Positions 27,184 through 35,566 of a stretch of 46,535 bases of DNA are shown here, in pieces. The notes below the pieces were generated by a model. It saw only the letters and a program-made list of their open reading frames with translations, searched no databases and was not told where the DNA came from. A program made the position numbers and the translations under genes. The DNA is taken from assembly GCA_014240065.1 (NCBI GenBank), contig JAAZXR010000014.1:36863-83397 (forward strand), in the 5' to 3' direction. Position 1 is the first letter of the stretch. Every line of letters begins with the position of its first letter. This DNA is from Myxococcales bacterium (lineage in GTDB: Bacteria > Myxococcota_A > Polyangia > Nannocystales > Nannocystaceae).

Positions 27184-29211
27184 TTAGAAGGGGTTCGACG
27201 CGCCCACGCCATTTTGCGTCGAGGGGCCGCCGCTCGGCTGGCCCTGATTCGCCTTCAGCACGCGGTCCACGGCGTCGGCCAAGAACCCGGAGTCCATCAC
27301 GACTTGGAAGGTCCCCGTGGCCGACGGGAGGAGCTCGCTGTACATTCGCATGGTGGCGAGGTCCGTGGCGAGGTCCGTGGGGAGCTGCGCGAGCATGCGC
27401 TCGGACTCGGGGTTTGTGGCGTCGAGCTTCGCGATGTTTCGGACGATGTCCACGAAGGCTTGGGGGTTCGCGGCGCCGATGGACTGCGATTGCGGGTGGT
27501 GATCGAAGATGGCGTTGATGGCGGCCGGATCGACGCGGTCGCCCTTGCCTTTGGCGACGTCGATCGTGTTGTTCGTAAAGGCCTCGTCGTCTCCCACGGT
27601 GACGGACATCACGATTCTCCCGTCGAATTCCGCGCGCTCGATGACGAGGTTGCTCGCCAACAGCCGCTCCATGAGGGCGCGGTCGGTGCCCTTGACGTCC
27701 TGGGCGTCACCGCGGATGCGGCCCTTCAGTTCGTCCGTCATCGCGAGGGTCACGCGATCCACGGGGACCCCGTCGTGGGTGTGCTTGTCGGCCTCGAAGG
27801 TGTAGCTGATCGATTTGGCCGCGCGCTCGCCGAGGAGCGTTTGAACCGAGACGCTCTTGGCGGTCGATACGAACAGCTCGCGTCGGTCGCCGGTGGTGCG
27901 GAGGATCGCGCCGATAGATCCGAAGATGCTCCCCTCCTTCGGCGCGTGAAAGACCACGGTCTGCCCGGTGTTGGTGGGCTCGAGGGCGGTGTTGAAGTCG
28001 TTGATGGCTTTGGTGCAGGTGCCGGAGTCGGGGGCGGAGGTCAGCGCCGCCCACACCCCGCAGAGGCTGTTGATGTTCTCCGCCAATGGCGCACCCTTCC
28101 ACGACGCCGGGGACTGGTAGGCCGACATGAACATGTCGGCGGCGGCGGGGAGCTCGAGGGTGATGTCACGGCTCGCGCTCTCGTCGGCGAGCTTGGCGTT
28201 GTCGAGCAGGTCGGATCCTTCGGCGGGGACGATGGCGCCGCCGATTTGAAGTCCCCATCCGTGCAGCCCGAGGGTGAAGGTCGCTTGCGTCGAGTTCTCG
28301 AGGTTTTCACGCTGCGAGCCGCCGCTCATTTCTTGAGCCTCGCCGATGGCCGCGGCGAGCTTTGTGGCAGCGGCGGCGTCGTCGGGGTACAGGCTCTCGG
28401 CGATCATTTTGGACTGCTCGCTGCTGGTTTGAGAGTCGAGCTGCTCGAGGAGCGGCTTCACCTCTTCAGGATAGTTTTTGATCAAGCTGCGGACGAAGAG
28501 CGTCGCCTCAATATTCCCGGTGAGGCCCGCGGTGCGCTTGACGATGTTGGCGTCGAGATACTCGCGCGCGTCGGCGAAGGCGCCGGGATAGACCGTCAAC
28601 GCTGCGTGGCTGGCGAGATCGTCGATGAACAGGGTCTTTCCTTCGAGGTCGTAGGCCGCGAGGTGTCCCTTCGCGTCCTCGAGCTTGTCTTGCGCGCCGA
28701 GGTCCCGCACCAGGGCGGCCGCCCCGCCCTTGTATCCGACGGCGCACGCGGTGGGGGCGTCGGGATACTTCTTGAGATCGAGCAGCGCGCATCCCATGGG
28801 CGCCTTCAAATTAATATTTTGAGCGATCACGCCGCGTTGTTCGAGAGCCATGGCCGCGAGCGCGCGCAAGGCCCCCTCGTCGAACTTGCCCTTGTGTACG
28901 GGAGGTGCCACCTGTCCGAGCTCTGCGAGGAGATTGCTGACGTCATTCAAGAGGATGTGCCCGAACACGCTGTCGCCGTGGCGGAAGGTGGGGATGGCTG
29001 TGGGGAACTGCGCGTCATGGAGCCCCTTCGCGCTGCGCGACGCGGGCGCGGTCGCGGCCCCCTCCCCCGCCTTCGCGGGATCTTGTGCTCGCGCTGTGGC
29101 GTCGGCGTCGGGGGCCTTGTCCTTGCAGCCGGGGAGCGCGACCGCTAACAGGCTGAGGGTGGTGAGGACGCCGCGGGCGCGCGAATAACGGGACAGAGTT
29201 GGGTTGGGCAT
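27184..29211 (-). CDS. Large lipoprotein of unknown function
   Basis: A 675-residue predicted lipoprotein: MPNPTLSRYSRARGVLTTL leads into a hydrophobic core and the lipobox VALPGC (C29). The mature protein begins with an Ala/Lys/Asp-rich linker, then mixed alpha/beta segments with no motif I recognise; the C-terminal part has DAINAIFDHHPQS-like His/Asp stretches and an N/Q/G-rich end (GQPSGGPSTQNGVGASNPF). It is most likely anchored in the outer membrane. GGAGACC precedes the ATG. Its start codon is only 14 bases from the divergent start of the processing protease, so the promoters must lie inside the opposite coding regions or be very compact. Confidence 0.75.
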   Translation of the reverse strand: MPNPTLSRYSRARGVLTTLSLLAVALPGCKDKAPDADATARAQDPAKAGEGAATAPASRSAKGLHDAQFPTAIPTFRHGDSVFGHILLNDVSNLLAELGQVAPPVHKGKFDEGALRALAAMALEQRGVIAQNINLKAPMGCALLDLKKYPDAPTACAVGYKGGAAALVRDLGAQDKLEDAKGHLAAYDLEGKTLFIDDLASHAALTVYPGAFADAREYLDANIVKRTAGLTGNIEATLFVRSLIKNYPEEVKPLLEQLDSQTSSEQSKMIAESLYPDDAAAATKLAAAIGEAQEMSGGSQRENLENSTQATFTLGLHGWGLQIGGAIVPAEGSDLLDNAKLADESASRDITLELPAAADMFMSAYQSPASWKGAPLAENINSLCGVWAALTSAPDSGTCTKAINDFNTALEPTNTGQTVVFHAPKEGSIFGSIGAILRTTGDRRELFVSTAKSVSVQTLLGERAAKSISYTFEADKHTHDGVPVDRVTLAMTDELKGRIRGDAQDVKGTDRALMERLLASNLVIERAEFDGRIVMSVTVGDDEAFTNNTIDVAKGKGDRVDPAAINAIFDHHPQSQSIGAANPQAFVDIVRNIAKLDATNPESERMLAQLPTDLATDLATMRMYSELLPSATGTFQVVMDSGFLADAVDRVLKANQGQPSGGPSTQNGVGASNPF

Positions 29212-29225
29212 GGCCGGTCTCCAGA

Positions 29226-30521
29226 ATGGCGCATACTAAACCAAAGCCCGTGCGAGATCTTCCCGCAAAACTGCGTCTGCGCCTGCGCGAGTCGCGAATC
29301 GCTCGCTCAACCCGGCGCTCTCCGCTGTTTTGGCTCGTGTGCGGCGGGGTGATGGGTGGGCTGCTGGTGGCCGCCGCGGGGGAGGCCGCGCGTCGAGAGG
29401 CGATGGATCGGGCGATGTTCCACGCGGCGGTGGATGTGGTGCTCGACCGCTATGTGGAGCGCGTCGAGGGCCCGGGGGCGCTGAGGTCGAACCTCGACGA
29501 TTTCGTCTCCAACCTCGATCCCTACAGTTACGTCCTCGATCCCGAGCGTGCCAGCGAGACTCGGGGCCGCGACCATGACCCGCGCGCCGACGGGGTCGGG
29601 GCGGCGTTTGTCCTGCGCCCCGCAGGTCGTGCGCCCGCACGAATTGAGGTGGCGTTTGTGCGCGAAGAGACGCCGGCGTCGAGGGCCGGCGTGCGGGCGG
29701 TAGATGAGGTGGTCGCGATCAATGATCGCGGCGCCGCGGCGTTCGGACATCAGGGCCGGCTCGACGACTACCTTCAATCACCCCAAGGCGGCGAGCTTCA
29801 CCTGCGACTGCGAGCGCGGACCGGTGGTTCGCCACGGACGATCACGCTGCGCCGGGTGCGGATGGATCCTCCGGCGTTGGTCGAACCTTCGGTGGTCACC
29901 ATCGCGGGAAAAAAGCTCGTATGGCTTCGAATTCGGACGTTCCTCCGGGGTACGCAGCGGGCGGTGGAAAAGGCGATCGACGCTCATCGACGTGACGACG
30001 CCGGCGATATCGACGGGTGGGTCCTCGATCTTCGCGGCAACCCGGGGGGCGTGGTGGACGAAGCGGTGGGCGTGGCCGACCTGTTTTTGAGTGAGGGCTT
30101 GATCACGAGGTTCCGCGGGCGCGGCGGGCAGATCGTCCGTCAAGAGCGCGCGAGCGCGGCGGCGTCCGATGTGCAGGGCCCGGTGGCGGTCCTCCAAGAT
30201 CGCTACACCGCTTCTGCGGCGGAGCTGTTGGCGACGGCCTTGGGCTCTTCGGATCGGGCGGTCCTCATCGGGGAGCGCAGCTTTGGGAAGGGCTCGGTGC
30301 AAGAGATGATCGGACTTGCGGACGGCAGCAAGATCCGACTGACGGTGGCGCACTACTACGGACCTGATGATGAGGCGATCCACGGCGAAGGTGTGCGACC
30401 GGACCTCGCGCTCGGCTTAACCGCCATGGAGCACGACCAAGTTGCCCGCTCGATCCACGATGCGCTTTTCGCGCAAACGTCTTCGGCTGCGGGCGATGAT
30501 GTCCGCAAACCCGTGCGTTAA
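29226..30521 (+). CDS. S41 C-terminal processing protease, membrane anchored
   Basis: A 431-residue CtpA/Prc-like serine protease. Residues 33-53 are a membrane anchor (LFWLVCGGVMGGLLVAAAG). A PDZ-like domain spans about 120-205 (ASRAGVRAVDEVVAINDRGA). The protease core shows WVLDLRGNPGG (266-275), the nucleophile S330 in RYTASAAELLATAL and the general base K355 in ERSFGKGSVQ. Such enzymes trim periplasmic proteins, cell-wall hydrolases or lipoproteins. I start at MAHTKPKPVR (29226); the frame is open nine codons further but would overlap the divergent gene's start. The neighbouring lipoprotein is a possible substrate, with no direct evidence. Confidence 0.93.
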   Translation: MAHTKPKPVRDLPAKLRLRLRESRIARSTRRSPLFWLVCGGVMGGLLVAAAGEAARREAMDRAMFHAAVDVVLDRYVERVEGPGALRSNLDDFVSNLDPYSYVLDPERASETRGRDHDPRADGVGAAFVLRPAGRAPARIEVAFVREETPASRAGVRAVDEVVAINDRGAAAFGHQGRLDDYLQSPQGGELHLRLRARTGGSPRTITLRRVRMDPPALVEPSVVTIAGKKLVWLRIRTFLRGTQRAVEKAIDAHRRDDAGDIDGWVLDLRGNPGGVVDEAVGVADLFLSEGLITRFRGRGGQIVRQERASAAASDVQGPVAVLQDRYTASAAELLATALGSSDRAVLIGERSFGKGSVQEMIGLADGSKIRLTVAHYYGPDDEAIHGEGVRPDLALGLTAMEHDQVARSIHDALFAQTSSAAGDDVRKPVR

Positions 30522-30646
30522 TGCGCCTTAAAGGGGCGATAATTGGGAAATCTAGCCGATTCTCGCAAATTATTTGGATGTCAGTAGATGTAGGATGTTT
30601 ACTTATCTCTGCTCACCCCTGGACGACAGGGGGAAAGGACACCAGC
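30522..30646 (+). promoter_or_regulatory. A/T-rich leader and promoter region of the roadblock gene
   Basis: This 125-base gap is clearly richer in A and T than its surroundings (for example TCGCAAATTATTTGGATG and GGATGTTTACTTATC). It should contain the promoter of the roadblock gene, which has a good AAGGA ribosome binding site at 30635. No single -35/-10 pair stands out. The low GC may also mark a binding site for a nucleoid protein or a regulator. Confidence 0.4.
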
Positions 30647-31081
30647 ATGCCAGAACGTGAACCACTTCGTCTCCCACGGCTTCCTCATCCCAAGCGGCCA
30701 CAGCCGCGACCTGACCACGGACCTCGCGAGCGTCGCGTCGACCGCCCCGACGGGGCGGCGGACGCACTCACGCGGGCCCTCGGGTCGTCGGCCGGGCGCG
30801 CGGGCCTTGAGGCGGTCGTGGTGGCCGATGATCGGGGGATGATGGTGTCCTCGAGCCCCGCGAGCGTCGGGCTCGATCTCCTCGCGGCGGTGATGCCTAT
30901 CGTCGCGCGTGGCGAGGCGCGAGCCAAGATCCGTCATCGCGGCGCGCAGCGTGAATTCTCGGTGTGCTCCATGGACCTTTTTGGAGAGCGCCTGCACGTG
31001 GGGGCGTTGGGCGGAGATCTCTTTGGACGTGAGCGAGAGCTGCGCAAGAGTTCGCGCGCGGTGGTTCGAATTTTGGCCTAG
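30647..31081 (+). CDS. Roadblock/LC7-like domain protein
   Basis: A 144-residue protein. The first 40 residues are Pro/Arg-rich (PLRLPRLPHPKRPQPRPD). The rest looks like a roadblock/LC7 domain: GLEAVVVADDRGMMVSSS, LDLLAAVMPIVARGEAR, then FSVCSMDLFGERLHVGALGG and a C-terminal helix. In myxobacteria, roadblock proteins such as MglB act on small GTPases; no GTPase gene is next to this one. AAGGA lies 8 nt before the ATG. The frame continues upstream without a plausible start. The family match is by pattern and moderately sure. Confidence 0.7.
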   Translation: MPEREPLRLPRLPHPKRPQPRPDHGPRERRVDRPDGAADALTRALGSSAGRAGLEAVVVADDRGMMVSSSPASVGLDLLAAVMPIVARGEARAKIRHRGAQREFSVCSMDLFGERLHVGALGGDLFGRERELRKSSRAVVRILA

Positions 31082-31154
31082 GAGTCGCGCGCGAATACGC
31101 TCGATTACGAAAAAACCGGCGCTGGTGACCGATTTTGGGGGGTCTAGCGAACTA

Positions 31155-31160
31155 TAGAAT
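31155..31160 (+). promoter_or_regulatory. Putative -10 (TAGAAT) of 31169-32086
   Basis: TATAGAAT spans 31153-31160; TAGAAT ends 8 nt before the GTG at 31169. No -35 of the usual type is visible. Confidence 0.45.
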
Positions 31161-31168
31161 GAGCCCGT

Positions 31169-32086
31169 GTGTCCGATGTACGGGTGAGCATTGTAGCGAT
31201 GTCCAAAATGAAATCCTCGACCCTCGCGCGCGCGCCCTGTGCGGACGCGACACACCAGCGGACACTTGAGCCGCTCGTGTGGGCCGTGCGCCGCGACCTT
31301 GGTCGGCTGCTCGGTGCGATGTATGAGTCCGGCGTCGGGCTCGACGCGATCTCTTCAGAAGATCGCGAGCGCCTCGAGCGATGCGAGGCGATCACGGGCC
31401 GCTTCTTGTCGGACGGTCAGGCGCTGGGATCCGCCGCGGTTCGGGCGGCTTCACTTGAGCTGCGCGCCGTCGAGGGCGACATCGTCCGGCGCTTGGGGCG
31501 GGCGGCCCTCGCCGAAGTTCGACGACACGAAGATAGCCTCTCGGGCTGTGAATCAGCGCTGCTCCGCGCTCTTTGTGCCCCCCCTCCTCACGCGTCCGAC
31601 GTCGCGGTCGCGGATGTCAGCAAGGATGACAAAAGCCTCGCGGCCGGGCTCGAGCGGCTCTCACACCGTCGACTCTGCGTCGTCATGAAGCGGCTTGGAG
31701 TCCCCGAATGCGAATCGCCGGGAGGTGCCTTCGACGCGGCGTGGAGCCGCACGCACCGCCGTCGCATCGAGGAATCCCTCGCCGAAAAGCTCTGCGATGA
31801 GGGGCTGCTTCGCATTTTGTTGGCGACGCTGAGCGCCGACGCGCGCCGGCTGGTTCGGGCGATCTTGTTCGAGGAGCTGACCGCGTCTTTGCGCGAGCGC
31901 CTCAGGGCGACCGCGCACGGTGTGCAGCGTCCTGGCCGGTTCGAGGTCACGACTCCCATTCAGTCGCTTTGCGAGTGTGCGATCGTGTTTGCGGAGCGCG
32001 GGGGGCTGTGGATTCCCGACGATCTCCATGCGCCTCTCTTGCGGATTCTGGCCTCGGAGGCGCCAAAACCCCGGTTTCTGGTGTGA
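31169..32086 (+). CDS. Hypothetical helical protein
   Basis: A 305-residue cytoplasmic protein, mainly alpha-helical by composition (ERLERCEAITGRFLSDGQAL, VRRLGRAALAEVRRHEDSL, ESLAEKLCDEGLLRILLATL), with no family I recognise and no transmembrane segment. Start choice: GTG at 31169 with TAGAAT 8 nt upstream, which would give a near-leaderless mRNA; ATG at 31199 is the alternative but has no ribosome binding site either. It lies between the roadblock gene and the Crp/Fnr gene on the same strand, each with its own promoter-like element, so an operon is not required. Confidence 0.65.
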   Translation: MSDVRVSIVAMSKMKSSTLARAPCADATHQRTLEPLVWAVRRDLGRLLGAMYESGVGLDAISSEDRERLERCEAITGRFLSDGQALGSAAVRAASLELRAVEGDIVRRLGRAALAEVRRHEDSLSGCESALLRALCAPPPHASDVAVADVSKDDKSLAAGLERLSHRRLCVVMKRLGVPECESPGGAFDAAWSRTHRRRIEESLAEKLCDEGLLRILLATLSADARRLVRAILFEELTASLRERLRATAHGVQRPGRFEVTTPIQSLCECAIVFAERGGLWIPDDLHAPLLRILASEAPKPRFLV

Positions 32087-32104
32087 TTTTGTAGCACGCA
32101 GGGC

Positions 32105-32110
32105 TATACT
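32105..32110 (+). promoter_or_regulatory. Putative -10 (TATACT) of the Crp/Fnr gene
   Basis: TATACT ends 6 nt before the ATG at 32117, so transcription should start at about the first base of the gene. TGTGA at 32083 is a half-match to a Crp operator, too weak to claim autoregulation. Confidence 0.55.
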
Positions 32111-32116
32111 CCGCGC

Positions 32117-32824
32117 ATGGCGGTGGAGCCACAGGACGCGGAATCCATTCGGAACTATCTGATGTCGTTTGCCGGCTGGGAATTGGTCCCCGACGACGTC
32201 GTGGCGCGGCTGATGGAGGGGGTCGAGTGCATGGAGGTCAAGCGCAAGCGCTCGATCTTCCGCCGTGGCGAGCCCGGGCCGGGTCTGTTCTTGGTGAAGT
32301 CAGGTGAGTTCAAGCTCAGCTTGATCTCCTCCGAAGGCCGCGAGCAGATCTTGTATCTCGCGGAGCAAGGAAAGATGATCGGTGAGGGGTTCTTGCCGCA
32401 GGAGGTGCAGTGCGCCGCGTCGGCGTTCGCGATGCAAGACTCCGAGGTCTGGCGCTTTGACACCGCCGACGTCATCCGCTTGAGCGCAAAATCAGAGGCC
32501 CTCGCGTTCGCGTTGATGCGGCACATGGCGTTCCGTTCCAACCGCCTCATCGACCTGGTGTTGGATTTGTCGTTGCGCTCCGTGCAGCGCAGGCTCGCGA
32601 GTTTCTTGTATTCCCTCGCCATTCGCCAGGTGACCGACGACGGGAAGCCCGTGGTGATCCCGCGGCAGCTTGACATGAACACAGTCGCGGCGCGCCTCGG
32701 CACCGTGCGTGAAGAGATCTCGCGCGCCCTCAATCGCATGCAGCGAGAGGGCGTCTTGTCGCTGAGCCGGCAAGAGATCGTGGTCCTCGACATTCAAGCG
32801 CTCGAGCGCGTGACCTACGAGTGA
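32117..32824 (+). CDS. Crp/Fnr-family transcription regulator
   Basis: A 235-residue regulator. Residues 20-140 form a cyclic-nucleotide-binding-like beta roll (FRRGEPGPGLFLVKSGEFKLSL, REQILYLAEQGKMIGEG). A long dimer helix follows (ALMRHMAFRSNRLIDLVLDL), then a C-terminal winged helix (LDMNTVAARLGTVREEISRALNRMQREGVLSL, 190-225). The strict cAMP contacts of E. coli CRP (R-S/T-A in the phosphate pocket) are not evident, and there are no four-Cys FNR cluster ligands, so it may answer to another signal. It is followed at once by the S41 lipoprotein gene, 12 bases apart, which could be co-transcribed. Confidence 0.93.
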   Translation: MAVEPQDAESIRNYLMSFAGWELVPDDVVARLMEGVECMEVKRKRSIFRRGEPGPGLFLVKSGEFKLSLISSEGREQILYLAEQGKMIGEGFLPQEVQCAASAFAMQDSEVWRFDTADVIRLSAKSEALAFALMRHMAFRSNRLIDLVLDLSLRSVQRRLASFLYSLAIRQVTDDGKPVVIPRQLDMNTVAARLGTVREEISRALNRMQREGVLSLSRQEIVVLDIQALERVTYE

Positions 32825-32836
32825 GGACGCGGCGAC

Positions 32837-34324
32837 GTGGAATCTTCCCACGTAGGCCACAAGTCGACCATACGGTCGCGAAGGTCTGGCGTTGGGACGC
32901 CGCCGAGGCGAGATTGGCGGGCCGCGCTGGCTGTGATGCTCCTCGCTGCCGCGTGTCGAAGGGGAGGAGGCGACGCACCCTCCTTGGACCAAGTCGAGCC
33001 GGAGGTGATGGCCGAGCCGGCGTGCGCTTCGTGGGCTTCGCTCACGCCCGACACGCTCCCCGCGCTGCCGAACGGCCCCTACGTCGAGACGCTGGAGGTG
33101 GCGTGGGAGCTCGTGCGGCGGCGGCACCCGGATCCAACCCTGCGCTGTCTCCCGTGGCCTGAGTTGCGTCGTGAGTACGGCGAGAAGATCGCGGCCGCGA
33201 CGACGCGCGAGGAGGCCTACGCGTTGCTCAACGAGCTGCTCGGGAGCTTGAAAGAGAGCCATATCTACGCATGGCCGCCCCAGGCCGCGGGCAGGCGAAT
33301 CGACGGAGATGGAGCGATCGGCCGCAGCGAGGCGCGGTTTGTGATTTTGGACGGGGCGCCCCGCATGGTGGGCGAGGAGGCGAGGGCGAGGGGCTACGCG
33401 GGGGCGGTGCTCATGGAGGTGGACGGCGTTGAGATCGCCGCGCTGCACGAGCGGGGCGCCGGCAGACCACCCTCCATGCGGGGCGACGCCAGGCTCCGCG
33501 CGACGCTCGATGAGGCGCTGCGCTGCCGTGAGGGCCAGCAGCGCGGCTTGAAGGTGGCGGGGGCCGGAGCAGCTGGAACGCCGAGCCCCCCTCGTGTGGT
33601 GCAGGTGGGCTGCGCGCCGCTCCATGGCGCGCGCGTCTCGTTGGGTCACCTGCGCGAAATTCCCACGCGCGTGCGGGCGGAGATGATTCCGGAGACAGGG
33701 ATAGGATCGCTGGCATTCAACGTATGGATGCTGCCGATGCTGCCGACGATTCGCGAGGCCATGAGGTCGCTGAGGGCGCAGGGGATGACTGAACTGTTGA
33801 TCGATCTGCGTGGCAACCCAGGGGGGGTGGGGTCGATGGTGATGCCGGTGGGGCGCATGTTGATCCGAGCGGACGCCTCGCTCGGAGAGCTGAGGATGCG
33901 CGACCATGTGCAGCGATTGGTGGTGGCGGGTGAGCCCGACGCGTTCGCAGGTCCAGTCACCGTGCTCGTCGACGAGGCCACCGCGAGCACGTCGGAGATT
34001 TTCGCCCAGGGCATGCGGGACATCGGCCGCGTCAGCGTCGTGGGGGCGCAGACCTCGGCGGGGATGGCCCTGCCTTCTGTCATCGAGGCCTTGCCCGATG
34101 GCGGCGCCCTCCAGCTGGTGGTGGGGTATCACCAGAGCCCCTCGCGAGGTGCGCCGGAGGGGCGCGGTGTGACCTTGGACGTGACCTTGGACGTGGATCC
34201 CGCGGCGTTGATGACCCAGGATGACCCGGTGCGAGCGGCGGCGCTCCATTGGATGCTCCAGCGCGAACGACCGCGTGGGAGCGAGCGTGGGCCGAGTGAT
34301 CACAGGGCTCGAGTTCCACGATAG
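32837..34324 (+). CDS. S41-like protease lipoprotein (tricorn/S41B type)
   Basis: A 495-residue predicted lipoprotein with lipobox MLLAAAC near residue 40. The N-terminal helices (YVETLEVAWELVRRRHPD, REEAYALLNELLGSLKESH) are the usual cap of S41 peptidases. The core has TELLIDLRGNPGGVGSM and the nucleophile in DEATASTSEIFAQGM. The residue where Ctp-type enzymes hold the catalytic Lys (G-K-G) is replaced (GAQTSAGMALPS), which fits the S41B/tricorn subgroup that uses Ser-His rather than Ser-Lys, or an inactive relative. GTG start at 32837 gives a long n-region. The next gene, a lipoprotein, begins 10 bases after its stop. Confidence 0.82.
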   Translation: MESSHVGHKSTIRSRRSGVGTPPRRDWRAALAVMLLAAACRRGGGDAPSLDQVEPEVMAEPACASWASLTPDTLPALPNGPYVETLEVAWELVRRRHPDPTLRCLPWPELRREYGEKIAAATTREEAYALLNELLGSLKESHIYAWPPQAAGRRIDGDGAIGRSEARFVILDGAPRMVGEEARARGYAGAVLMEVDGVEIAALHERGAGRPPSMRGDARLRATLDEALRCREGQQRGLKVAGAGAAGTPSPPRVVQVGCAPLHGARVSLGHLREIPTRVRAEMIPETGIGSLAFNVWMLPMLPTIREAMRSLRAQGMTELLIDLRGNPGGVGSMVMPVGRMLIRADASLGELRMRDHVQRLVVAGEPDAFAGPVTVLVDEATASTSEIFAQGMRDIGRVSVVGAQTSAGMALPSVIEALPDGGALQLVVGYHQSPSRGAPEGRGVTLDVTLDVDPAALMTQDDPVRAAALHWMLQRERPRGSERGPSDHRARVPR

Positions 34325-34327
34325 GCT
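34322..34327 (+). promoter_or_regulatory. Putative -10 (TAGGCT) overlapping a stop codon
   Basis: TAGGCT begins with the stop codon TAG of the S41 lipoprotein gene and ends 7 nt before the ATG of the LolA-like gene, so the latter may have a leaderless transcript of its own besides any read-through. Confidence 0.4.
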
Positions 34328-34334
34328 GCCCGTC

Positions 34335-35288
34335 ATGGACCTCGTCTCTCGCTGGACTCGTGCCTGTGGCCGCGCCTGCCTGCTCGGTTGCCTGGCGACG
34401 CTGACGTTCGCGTGTCGTTCGCCGCTGCCCGGCGACGGCGCCGCGGGTGACGGTGGAGCGGACGCGTCGCGCTCGCTACCCACGGGGAAGGAGCTGCTGG
34501 CCGCCCACGCCGCGGCGTGCGGTGGTGTCGCCGCCGCGGCGTCGATCCGTTCGCTAAAGATCGACAGTCGCATCGAAATTCGAGGGCAGGCGATCCGCGC
34601 AGACGCCGAGTACCAGTGGCGAGAGGACGGCCGATTCCTTCAGGTGCAGCGAATTGAAGGGGTAGGGGAGGTGGTGAGCGGCTTTGATGGTGTCGACGTG
34701 TGGTCCCAAGATCCGATTTACGGAGACCGGGTCTTGAGCGGTGAGGAGCGAGCCCAGGCGCTGTGGCTGGCGAGCCCGGTGTCGTGGGCGAGGTACGCCG
34801 AATACGTGGCGGAGGCGAACACCACGGGGCGTCGCACCGCGGCAGGGCGCACGTCGTATGAGGTGGAGCTCAAGATCAACGGCGGCGCGACCGCTACGGC
34901 CCGGTTCGACGCGCAGACGAAGCGACTCACGGCGCTGTCGATGGAGGTGATCTCGCCCTCAGGTGCGCAGCCTGTCACGGTGGCGTTCGAGGACTACCGG
35001 GCGGTCGCGGGGTACGAGATGGCGCACGTTCAGGTGGTGACCTCCGCGACCGGGATCATTCGTGAGGAGTACCGCGTCGTGGTGGCGAACGCGCCGCTTC
35101 AAGACGGTGTGTTCGCGCGCCGGAAGTCCGCGGAGGTGAAGCAGGTCGCGAAGCGAGACCTCGATGGCGATGGGCTCGCAGATCGCTCGGGCGAGCAGGC
35201 GTCGCCCGACGCCGCGAGCCGGCCTCGGCCACCCGCGGAGCCGGCGGTGGCGTCGCCCGACGCCGCACGAGTCGGGCGCGAGGAGTGA
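34335..35288 (+). CDS. Lipoprotein with LolA-like fold
   Basis: A 317-residue predicted lipoprotein: MDLVSRWTRACGRACLLG leads to the lipobox LTFAC at about residue 27. The body begins KELLAAHAAACGGVAAAASI, then has beta strands RSLKIDSRIEIRGQ, ADAEYQWREDGRFLQVQRI, the VVSGFDGVDVWSQDP turn, and later VTVAFEDYRAVAGYEMAHV. This order (helix, A-C-G-G, curved sheet, G-F-D-G-x-x-x-W) is that of LolA/LppX-like and similar outer-membrane carrier proteins, so binding a hydrophobic ligand is likely; its identity is unknown. The C-terminal part holds a DLDGDGLADRSGE stretch and a Pro/Ala-rich tail. The partner protease gene directly precedes it. Confidence 0.75.
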   Translation: MDLVSRWTRACGRACLLGCLATLTFACRSPLPGDGAAGDGGADASRSLPTGKELLAAHAAACGGVAAAASIRSLKIDSRIEIRGQAIRADAEYQWREDGRFLQVQRIEGVGEVVSGFDGVDVWSQDPIYGDRVLSGEERAQALWLASPVSWARYAEYVAEANTTGRRTAAGRTSYEVELKINGGATATARFDAQTKRLTALSMEVISPSGAQPVTVAFEDYRAVAGYEMAHVQVVTSATGIIREEYRVVVANAPLQDGVFARRKSAEVKQVAKRDLDGDGLADRSGEQASPDAASRPRPPAEPAVASPDAARVGREE

Positions 35289-35461
35289 GCGCGAGCCCAG
35301 GCCAAGGCCGCTCGATCCTCTCAGTGGAGTGAGATCGTCGGCCGCGCGCGCGAGGGTGGCGGGGTCGAGCAAACGCGCGCACTATGCGCGAAATCCCAGT
35401 CGTCCGCTGCGCACCCGCTGCGAAACGCCTCCCAGCTCCGCCGTGCCGACGATGCCAGAAA

Positions 35462-35480
35462 GAAAATGAAAATCGTTCTC
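35462..35480 (+). promoter_or_regulatory. Fur box 1
   Basis: GAAAATGAAAATCGTTCTC matches the 19-bp Fur consensus GATAATGATAATCATTATC at 15 positions by hand count. It lies 87 bases before the bfd ATG and stands out as A/T-rich in GC-rich DNA. Confidence 0.75.
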
Positions 35481-35530
35481 ATTTGAGGTTGCGAGGGCCG
35501 CACCGCCGCGGTAGATCCAATTTAGGTACT

Positions 35531-35549
35531 GAAAACGATTATCAGTTCC
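35531..35549 (+). promoter_or_regulatory. Fur box 2
   Basis: GAAAACGATTATCAGTTCC matches the Fur consensus at 13 of 19 positions and ends 17 bases before the bfd ATG, where bound Fur would block transcription. With box 1, 50 bases upstream, it predicts iron repression of bfd. Confidence 0.7.
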
Positions 35550-35566
35550 AACAAGCCCCCTCCGCC

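Noticed and set aside
26209-29148. Very long plus-strand open frame (about 979 codons)
   Set aside because: It is antisense to DUF938 and the large lipoprotein, has no start signals and a composition typical of the complementary strand of GC-rich genes.
32083-32100. Crp-like half-site before the Crp/Fnr gene
   Set aside because: Only TGTGA is present; the second half does not match.
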